Under the pieces are notes generated by a model, which was not told the origin of the DNA, did no database searches, and saw only the letters and a list, made by a program, of their open reading frames with translations. The translations under genes and the position numbers were made by a program. From assembly GCA_026985515.1 (NCBI GenBank), contig JALSQH010000195.1:1-29884 (forward strand): a stretch of DNA of 29,884 nt, written 5' to 3'. The stretch's first letter is position 1. Each line of letters starts with the position of its first letter. Of this stretch, positions 24,860 to 29,884 are shown piece by piece. The stretch is from a bacterium (GTDB lineage: Bacteria > JALSQH01).

Positions 24860-25723
24860 TCAGAGCCAGTTTTTGATAATTTCTCTGATATCAGAGAGAT
24901 CCTCACGCTGGAGCGCAAAGTAAACAATGGCTTCCACAACCCCCCTTTTATTACCCACATCAAATCTCCTGCCATCTCTATACTCAACACCAACAAACTT
25001 CCCTCCTTCTCTGAGAAACATGTCCATTGCATCTGTCAGCTGATACTCATTTCCTCTACCGGGGGGGATTTTTTCAAGATAGTCAAAAATCTCAGGAGGA
25101 AGCAGGTACCTGCCTATTATTGCCTGGCTGGAAGGAGCTTCATCGGGAGAGGGCTTTTCAACCATTCCCGTTATCTCATAACTTCTTTCATCATACCATC
25201 TTCCAATTTCACATATTCCATATTTTGAAACATCCTTCCTCTCAACAGCCATAGAAAGTATAACAGGCTCATTAAATTTCTCCCATGTCGATGTAACCAG
25301 TCTGGTGGCATTAACTTCAGCAAAAATTTCATCTGGCAAAGCCACAATAAAGGGGGAGTCACCAATTATATTCTTTGCCTGAAGAACTGCATGACCCAGC
25401 CCCAGAGGTACTTTCTGCCTCACAGAAATTATTTCAACAAGTTCTGCAATTCTCTTCGATTCTTCAAGAAGATCATTTTTACCATGTTTTTCAAGGTGAA
25501 AATCTATTTCAGGAGTATAGTCAAAGTAGTCCTCAATCAGATGCTTCCCTCTGCCAGTTACAAGTACAATCTGTTCCACTCTGGAATCGATGAGTTCCTC
25601 TATAACATATTGGATGGATGGACGATCAATAATCGGGTACATTTCCTTGGGGATAACCCTTGTAAGAGGAAGCAACCTTGTTCCTTTACCGGCAACCGGT
25701 ATAACCGCCTTTTTAATCTTCAT
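24860..25723 (-). CDS. galU: UTP--glucose-1-phosphate uridylyltransferase
   Basis: 287 residues. It makes UDP-glucose from UTP and glucose-1-phosphate for envelope polysaccharides and glycolipids. The nucleotide-binding signature GKGTRLLPLTRVIPKEMYPI spans residues 12-31. PLGLGHAVLQAK, the LPDEIF metal-binding stretch and GMVEKPSPDEAPS are all typical of bacterial GalU. I begin at MKIKKAVIPVAG (25723), the standard family N-terminus, rather than the in-frame TTG at 25747. GAGGGAG sits just before the ATG, closer than ideal. The start overlaps the 3' end of the GAF gene by 11 bases. Alternative nucleotide-sugar substrates, such as TTP in RmlA, are less likely from the motif pattern. Confidence 0.94.
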   Translation of the reverse strand: MKIKKAVIPVAGKGTRLLPLTRVIPKEMYPIIDRPSIQYVIEELIDSRVEQIVLVTGRGKHLIEDYFDYTPEIDFHLEKHGKNDLLEESKRIAELVEIISVRQKVPLGLGHAVLQAKNIIGDSPFIVALPDEIFAEVNATRLVTSTWEKFNEPVILSMAVERKDVSKYGICEIGRWYDERSYEITGMVEKPSPDEAPSSQAIIGRYLLPPEIFDYLEKIPPGRGNEYQLTDAMDMFLREGGKFVGVEYRDGRRFDVGNKRGVVEAIVYFALQREDLSDIREIIKNWL

Positions 25724-26792
25724 CTCCCTCTTCTGCACATTTTCCAAACATCATGGCATTGGTCAGAGCTATTGTTGCACTTCCCGCAAGCATTTCCAGT
25801 AACCTGAGATCATCCTCATCATAGGCATTTTTCTCGGTTTTATCCACATTTAAAACACCTATTACTTCACCATCCTTCACAAGCGGAACTGCCATTTCAG
25901 ATTTAACATCAGGATTGGCAACAACATAATCTGGATCTGCCTCCACATCATTGACAAGTCTCGACTTTCCATCCCTTGCAACAAGCCCCGTAATTCCCTC
26001 ACCAATATCAAGTTTAAGATTTTCTGTGCCAGCAGGAAGTCCCCTGTAAGCCTTTATTATAAGTTTTTTGCTCTCCTTATCAATCAGTATAAGAGAACCG
26101 CTTGTGGATTCCGTTAATTCAATTGCTTTTTCAACAATCAGATTGAGCAATCTTTTTATGTCGAGAGTGGATGTGAGAGCCTTAACTATTTCAGAGAGTG
26201 CCTCAAGCCTCTCCGTTTTCCTCTTCAAACTGGCAACCATTTCTGCATTGTGAAGAACCCCGGACATAATAAAGGCAAAATACTCAATCAATCTCCTCTC
26301 TTCGTTACTCAGTCGGTCCGGATCATCATGCGTCTCAACAAGCAGAAAACCCATAATATTCTCTCCCTCAATAAGTGGGAGAAAGAGAACCTTTCTGCCC
26401 AGAAGATCTGAAACTGTTTTCCAGTTGTCAGGGAGATCCTCCACATTCACCACAACTGAGCTTTTGTTATTAAAAAAGGAGTATACAAAATCACGTGGAA
26501 CCCTGATGTCAAGCAGCCTTTTATCAAGGATACCAGCTCCTATTCTACCCGTGTAGTATCCACCTTTCCTGTCGTAGAGATAAATTACAATCTTACTCAC
26601 AGGGAAAACCTGTAACATACTTTCTGCAATTAATTGAAGTGTCTTCTCCTCGCTGACTTCTGAAATTCTTACAGCACGGCCTATCTCGTGAAGAATGACT
26701 GACTGTAAGTTAATTTTTCCCCTCTTTCTACTCTCCTCCCCGATTTTCCCCATGATAAAGTCAAAAATGCGATCAAGAGCTCTTTTTTCCAT
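25713..26792 (-). CDS. Tandem GAF-domain protein without output domain
   Basis: 359 residues with two GAF domains, about 48-185 and 209-347, joined by a short helical segment (186-205). GAF1 has VFPVSKIVIYLYD and PLIEGENIMGFLLVE; GAF2 has TSGSLILIDKE, IGEGITGLVARDG, RLVNDVEADP and VPLVKDGEVIGVLNVDK. These are the strand and turn signatures of small-molecule or redox-sensing GAF domains. No kinase, GGDEF, phosphatase or DNA-binding domain is attached; the protein ends at CAEEGDED. It must therefore act through a partner, perhaps the cyclic-nucleotide-binding protein encoded 2 bases upstream. A link to UDP-glucose synthesis is suggested only by overlap with galU. No Shine-Dalgarno site is evident, so coupled translation is likely. 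Confidence 0.88.
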   Translation of the reverse strand: MEKRALDRIFDFIMGKIGEESRKRGKINLQSVILHEIGRAVRISEVSEEKTLQLIAESMLQVFPVSKIVIYLYDRKGGYYTGRIGAGILDKRLLDIRVPRDFVYSFFNNKSSVVVNVEDLPDNWKTVSDLLGRKVLFLPLIEGENIMGFLLVETHDDPDRLSNEERRLIEYFAFIMSGVLHNAEMVASLKRKTERLEALSEIVKALTSTLDIKRLLNLIVEKAIELTESTSGSLILIDKESKKLIIKAYRGLPAGTENLKLDIGEGITGLVARDGKSRLVNDVEADPDYVVANPDVKSEMAVPLVKDGEVIGVLNVDKTEKNAYDEDDLRLLEMLAGSATIALTNAMMFGKCAEEGDED

Positions 26793-26794
26793 GA

Positions 26795-27274
26795 CTATTC
26801 AAAAATATCAGGTGTTTTGGATTTGAGCAGGTTCTTTATGAAAAGCAAATCATTGGTTGTATTTCTCAGTCGTGCTGTTATAAGTCTTGACATTGCAAGA
26901 CACAACTTTAACCCAATTCTGGGGTATTCATCAAAAAATTTCTGCAGGTCCTCCCTTGTGATCTCCAGCAGGTCTGTTTTCTCCACAGTGACAGCTGTGG
27001 CAGAGCGGGGGGAACCATCAATCAGAGCAAGTTCACCAAACATCGCTCCAGTACCAAGGGTTGCTATCTCCTCTTCGCCTCTTTTGGAGGTTTTCATTAT
27101 TTTCACAGAACCATACGCAATAATAAACATGGAATTGCCCGATTCACCCTCCCTGAAAAGAATTGCACCTCCCGGAAGATGCCTCTCTCTCACAACTTCT
27201 GAAAATTTCTGCAGTTCTTCCTCCGTTAATTCCTTCAATACTCTGTTCTTCCTCAAAATCTCAAGTTTTTTCAT
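26795..27274 (-). CDS. Stand-alone cyclic-nucleotide-binding domain protein
   Basis: 159 residues consisting of one cNMP-binding beta-roll (about 5-125) and a C-terminal helix. The phosphate-binding cassette is MFGELALIDGSPRSATA (78-94): E81 would bind the ribose and R90 the cyclic phosphate, so ligand binding is plausible. Unlike Crp/Fnr regulators it has no helix-turn-helix domain, so it should act by protein contact, for instance on the adjacent GAF-GAF protein. The start has a strong GAGGAGGGA site directly upstream. It is encoded 13 bases after the methyltransferase-like gene and 2 bases before the GAF gene. No nucleotide cyclase is in the window. Confidence 0.9.
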   Translation of the reverse strand: MKKLEILRKNRVLKELTEEELQKFSEVVRERHLPGGAILFREGESGNSMFIIAYGSVKIMKTSKRGEEEIATLGTGAMFGELALIDGSPRSATAVTVEKTDLLEITREDLQKFFDEYPRIGLKLCLAMSRLITARLRNTTNDLLFIKNLLKSKTPDIFE

Positions 27275-27287
27275 CTTCCCTCCTCGC

Positions 27288-27839
27288 CTACTTTGTAATC
27301 AGTAAGGTTTTAATAAATAATATCACAAAAATTGAAAAAATTCCCAGCCATGTCTGCCACTCTCTGTGCTTCTTCATTGCAAGGGAGAAATCGTAATCTC
27401 CTCCCCTTCTGAATTTCCGGGGATCAGGAAAAAGTCTCGGAACACTTTCCCTGTACTGAATAAATTCCTCACCGAAAATTTTTTCCAGTTTTTCTTCTTC
27501 ATAAAGTATCAAATTTGTATAGGTTACCAGGAAAAAAACGACAAAGATCATCACCCAGATCCAGCCTCCAAGTAAACTTATACCAAGCCCCACCAGAAAG
27601 CTGCCAAGATAAAGGGGATTCCTGACAAAGGAATATGGTCCATCCCTGGCAAGAACCTTATCCTTGTGAATATATCCTGACGCCCAGGTCCTCAGAGCCT
27701 CCCCTGCTACAGAAACAATTATTGCGGGAATAAAAAGCTTTTTCTCAGGTTTTACAAAAATCACAAAGAGAATTGCCAGAATGTAACCCATCAGCAATCT
27801 GTATCTAACGAAAAACATTCTTATATTATTTTTCTCCAT
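27288..27839 (-). CDS. Isoprenylcysteine carboxyl methyltransferase/phospholipid methyltransferase-like membrane protein
   Basis: 183 residues with about five membrane helices (12-30, 34-52, 76-92, 95-112, 162-181). The SAM-binding signature of the ICMT/PEMT family is present: [13 protein letters not shown] (67-79), then [18 protein letters not shown] (113-130) and VPRLFP (133-138). In bacteria such proteins methylate lipids or small envelope molecules rather than prenylated proteins; the substrate here is unknown. The gene begins inside the 3' end of rfaE2 (14-base overlap), which suggests a role in envelope or lipid modification. The fifth helix, beyond the usual conserved core, is an extra C-terminal anchor. 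Confidence 0.88.
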   Translation of the reverse strand: MEKNNIRMFFVRYRLLMGYILAILFVIFVKPEKKLFIPAIIVSVAGEALRTWASGYIHKDKVLARDGPYSFVRNPLYLGSFLVGLGISLLGGWIWVMIFVVFFLVTYTNLILYEEEKLEKIFGEEFIQYRESVPRLFPDPRKFRRGGDYDFSLAMKKHREWQTWLGIFSIFVILFIKTLLITK

Positions 27840-28314
27840 TGCACAATAATTCCTTCAATTTTTCCAGAATGGATGTTGTTGAATGATTCTTTGGATCACC
27901 AACTATTCTGACTTCTCCACCATATTCTCTGACAATACCCGCTTCAGGAACTGTTTCAGGTGTGTAATCTGTACCTTTGGCATGAATATCTGGTTTGAGA
28001 AGTCTTATAACATTCTCCACTGTGTCATCCTCAAAAATGAAAACATAGTCAACAAAGGGTAGCGAAGAAATTATCTCCACTCTTTCCTCCTGAGGGAAAA
28101 TGGGCCTACCCTCCCCTTTCAATCTCCTCACGGAATCATCACTGTTAACCGCCACAAAAAGCACGTCACCTTCCTCTTTTGCAGCACTCAGATACCTTAG
28201 ATGTCCAACATGAAAAAGATCAAAAGCACCATTGGCAAGAACAATTTTCTTACCCTCTTTTTTTAACTTCTCACCAAGCTTTTCAATATCCTGAAGTTTT
28301 ATCACACTGCCCAT
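27826..28314 (-). CDS. rfaE2: D-glycero-beta-D-manno-heptose 1-phosphate adenylyltransferase
   Basis: 162 residues, matching the C-terminal half of HldE. It transfers AMP from ATP to heptose-1-phosphate to make ADP-heptose for the lipopolysaccharide inner core. The nucleotidyltransferase motif H-x-G-H is H35-V-G-H38 in [15 protein letters not shown]. The C-terminal ATP-binding motif is HSTTSIL (144-150), and [13 protein letters not shown] (113-125) is typical of this subfamily. The ATG comes one base after the rfaE1 stop (TGAAATG), so translation is surely coupled. ADP-heptose is also a signalling molecule in host-associated bacteria, but nothing here suggests that use. Confidence 0.95.
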   Translation of the reverse strand: MGSVIKLQDIEKLGEKLKKEGKKIVLANGAFDLFHVGHLRYLSAAKEEGDVLFVAVNSDDSVRRLKGEGRPIFPQEERVEIISSLPFVDYVFIFEDDTVENVIRLLKPDIHAKGTDYTPETVPEAGIVREYGGEVRIVGDPKNHSTTSILEKLKELLCNGEK

Positions 28315-28315
28315 T

Positions 28316-29287
28316 TCAAACCACTTTGCTTATTTCATCAATAATCTCGTCAACAGTCACAGTGGCGGTACCGGGTTTTTTTACCACTACTTCCGCAGCC
28401 ACACTTGCAAGGTAAACTGCCTCAAGGGGGGACAACCCAACAAGAGTACCATAGGCAAGTGCAGCAAGGACAGTATCACCCGCCCCCGACACCTCAACAG
28501 CTTTTCCACACCCAAATCTGCCAACATAAACTTCTCCCTCTTCACCGGCATAAGCCATCCCTTTCTCTCCAAGCGTTACCACAACATTTCTGGAATCTGT
28601 GTTGCTCTTCAAAGCAGATGCGAGTTGCACTCCCTCACCCTCTGCAAACTCCTGAGCCTCTGCCTCGTTGGGAGTTATGAAAAAGTGCCCTCTAAATTTC
28701 CCGGAAGATTTTCTTGAATCCACCAGGATCTTTTTGTGACTGAAAGAATTGATCAATTCAATAATTTCCTCATCAAACATAAATTGACCATAATCAGAGA
28801 CAACAATCACTTCCTCTTCTCTTAACAATTTTTCCAGAGACCCCTTGAAGCGTTTTTTCTCATCCTCTCTGAATTCTGCTTCAGTTATTCTGTCCAGTCT
28901 CAAAAGCTGCTGGGGGGGAAACACATCACCCCCTGCCAGAAACCTCGTTTTCTCCGTTGTGGTTCTCCCCTCAGATATGATAAATCCACCCAGATCCACT
29001 CCCTTACTTTTAAAAATATCCATGAGAATCTCACCTGTTGTGTCATTCCCCACGATTGTGAGAGCATTGACCTCAAGCCCCAGGGAGAGGAGATTGTTCA
29101 GGGCATTGGCTCCTCCTCCAGGAACAAGATTTTCTCTCTCGTATCTGAGAATAATTACAGGTGCCTCACGGGAAATTCTTTCAGGATACCCCACAACAAA
29201 TCTATCCAGAATCATCTCCCCCACAAATCCAACATGAGCAGGTTTTTTATCCAAAATTTTCTCAAGAATATTCTTGAAAATCTGCAT
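28316..29287 (-). CDS. rfaE1: D-glycero-beta-D-manno-heptose-7-phosphate kinase
   Basis: 323 residues, matching the N-terminal half of HldE. This PfkB-fold kinase phosphorylates heptose-7-phosphate at C1. Family features are RISREAPV (37-44), the glycine motif [16 protein letters not shown] (55-70), KTRFLAGG (113-120), the linker [11 protein letters not shown] (205-215), and the catalytic [12 protein letters not shown] (266-277) with base D271. I set the start at 29287 because a TATAAT box at 29303-29298 makes the upstream ATGs, one of them inside that box, untranscribable. The leader would then be only about 4 bases. It is the first gene of a seven-gene minus-strand cluster. HldE is a fusion in E. 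coli; here the two halves are separate neighbours. Confidence 0.94.
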   Translation of the reverse strand: MQIFKNILEKILDKKPAHVGFVGEMILDRFVVGYPERISREAPVIILRYERENLVPGGGANALNNLLSLGLEVNALTIVGNDTTGEILMDIFKSKGVDLGGFIISEGRTTTEKTRFLAGGDVFPPQQLLRLDRITEAEFREDEKKRFKGSLEKLLREEEVIVVSDYGQFMFDEEIIELINSFSHKKILVDSRKSSGKFRGHFFITPNEAEAQEFAEGEGVQLASALKSNTDSRNVVVTLGEKGMAYAGEEGEVYVGRFGCGKAVEVSGAGDTVLAALAYGTLVGLSPLEAVYLASVAAEVVVKKPGTATVTVDEIIDEISKVV

Positions 29288-29297
29288 AGATATTTTC

Positions 29298-29306
29298 ATT
29301 ATACCA
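29298..29306 (-). promoter_or_regulatory. Extended -10 promoter of the rfaE1-to-priA cluster
   Basis: Read on minus, TGGTATAAT (29306-29298) is a perfect -10 with the TG extension one base upstream. No good -35 lies 16-18 bases further up, which is normal for extended -10 promoters. The start codon follows 10 bases after the box, so the mRNA is nearly leaderless. Confidence 0.65.
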
Positions 29307-29370
29307 TAAGAAATGAGGAATTTCATACAAATGCCTGATTACCTATCGGGAGATAAATTGGAACACTTAT

Positions 29371-29399
29371 TTGCAAGAAGCTGAAAAAAGAATTAAAGT
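29371..29399 (+). promoter_or_regulatory. Possible promoter of the 87-residue gene
   Basis: TTGCAA (29371-29376) and TAAAGT (29394-29399) are 17 bases apart, each matching 4 of 6. The -10 box ends 5 bases before the GTG at 29405, again implying a leaderless transcript. Confidence 0.4.
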
Positions 29400-29404
29400 T
29401 TTTT

Positions 29405-29668
29405 GTGAAGTATTACACTCTCGTGAGACTCTGGGAAATTTCCCGGAAACAATTTAAAGAGATCCAGGAACAGGAGGGTGTATGGTACAGTGTGGAGGTG
29501 ACACTTGGAAAAATTAAAGGAATCCCCCTTGTCACATTTACTGGATGCTTTGAAGATGAACGAACCAGACCCTCAGAGAAATATCTTGCTGTAATAAAAA
29601 AGGGAATAAAGGAAACAACTGACTGGGATGATAAGTTAATCGATAACTACCTTAAAAAATTTCTTTGA
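29405..29668 (+). CDS. Small unknown protein (87 residues)
   Basis: I do not recognise this protein. It starts at GTG and reads KYYTLVRLWEISRKQFKEIQ, then VWYSVEVTLGKIKGIPLVTF, ERTRPSEKYLAVIKKGIKET and a basic C-terminal helix DNYLKKFL. The pattern suggests a small helix/sheet/helix soluble domain with one cysteine (C48) and no signal or membrane segment. The frame is open for 16 codons upstream without an ATG, so the start is uncertain, and there is no Shine-Dalgarno site. Codon use (AGA, ATA, AAA-rich) matches the neighbours, and the sensible amino-acid mix makes a real gene likely. It diverges from rfaE1 and is followed by a weak CCCC/GGGG hairpin (29672-29684) without a T tract. Confidence 0.6.
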   Translation: MKYYTLVRLWEISRKQFKEIQEQEGVWYSVEVTLGKIKGIPLVTFTGCFEDERTRPSEKYLAVIKKGIKETTDWDDKLIDNYLKKFL

Positions 29669-29758
29669 TACCCCAGAATGGGGATAAAACAGCCACAGTC
29701 AGTTATCCTGATTCAGCAATATGTGGAAATAAACTTTTTATACAAATAAAATTAAACT

Positions 29759-29884
29759 ATGGATTCCATGAAAACTTCTGTTTCAATCCTGATTCTACTC
29801 TTTTTCAGCTGGTCAGGTATATCCTGCAGCAGCATAGTTCCTCCCCAGAAACCTCAGAGAGGCACCAGAAAACCTCTTCAGGGG
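29759..29884 (+). CDS. Probable lipoprotein, N-terminal fragment (runs off the window end)
   Basis: The frame is open from the ATG at 29759 to the last base (42 codons). MKTSVSILILLFFSWSG follows at the second ATG (29768) and leads to ISCSS, a lipoprotein-type signal with probable lipidated cysteine; proline- and glutamine-rich sequence (VPPQKPQRGTRKPLQG) comes next, as in a linker behind a lipid anchor. Neither ATG has a strong Shine-Dalgarno site. TAAAAT (29747-29752) ends 6 bases before 29759, so a leaderless start is possible. The function lies beyond the window. Confidence 0.6.
   Translation, partial: MDSMKTSVSILILLFFSWSGISCSSIVPPQKPQRGTRKPLQG

Noticed and set aside
24860-25807. Several plus-strand open frames opposite galU and the GAF gene.
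   Set aside because: They are antisense shadows with no ribosome sites and no family resemblance.
29672-29684. CCCC/GGGG hairpin after the 87-residue gene as terminator.
   Set aside because: The stem is about 5 bp and is followed by ATAAAACA rather than a T tract; at best weak.

Overview
The window looks like chromosome from a diderm (Gram-negative) bacterium, probably a deep-branching, possibly anaerobic or thermophilic lineage. Diderm cell structure is supported by split heptose genes (rfaE1/rfaE2) for lipopolysaccharide core, an OmpA-type protein, a DUF1302-like outer-membrane barrel, a LolA-like periplasmic protein and probable lipoproteins. The DNA is A+T-rich, and arginine is written mostly AGA/AGG and isoleucine often ATA. 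I cannot assign a phylum from the sequence alone. I see no tRNA, rRNA, CRISPR array, insertion sequence or phage gene; this is core and lineage-specific chromosome rather than an island.

Layout. (1) 1-4028, plus: the C-terminal half of an RND/MMPL exporter, a LolA-like protein and an outer-membrane barrel, ended by a good terminator. Together they could form an envelope-spanning lipid or hydrophobe pathway. (2) 4317-5552, minus: an alpha-oxoamine synthase that most resembles serine palmitoyltransferase, under a consensus promoter. (3) rlmN (plus, probably leaderless) converges on, and overlaps by 99 bp, an unknown four-helix membrane protein (minus). (4) 7366-17022, plus: eight tightly overlapping genes under one promoter: mtnP, a PfkB kinase, an unknown acidic protein, a PilF/Tgl-like TPR lipoprotein, a RodZ-like protein, two long divergent chemoreceptor-like proteins and recO. 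An 884-residue barrel/repeat/OmpA chimera follows from its own promoter. (5) 19761-22503: a DUF1285 gene (minus) and a sodium:alanine symporter (plus) diverge from promoters whose -35 boxes overlap; the symporter gene overlaps a short UroD/MtaA-like gene. (6) 22488-29287, minus: a seven-gene unit reading rfaE1, rfaE2, an isoprenylcysteine-methyltransferase-like gene, a cyclic-nucleotide-binding protein, a GAF-GAF protein, galU and priA. (7) 29405 to the end, plus: a small unknown protein and the start of a probable lipoprotein.

The genes lean towards envelope construction (heptose, UDP-glucose, possible sphingolipid, LolA/RND transport, OmpA) and towards sensing without visible output domains. 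The best candidate for an undescribed system is the block of TPR lipoprotein, RodZ-like protein and two paralogous chemoreceptor-like proteins. Each receptor has an unusual multi-helix membrane front end and a degenerate signalling tip, and no cheA or cheW lies in the window. A second theme is start-site architecture: several lone genes have a -10 box 5-10 bases before the start codon, implying leaderless or near-leaderless mRNAs, while operon genes use Shine-Dalgarno sites or overlapping stop/start codons.
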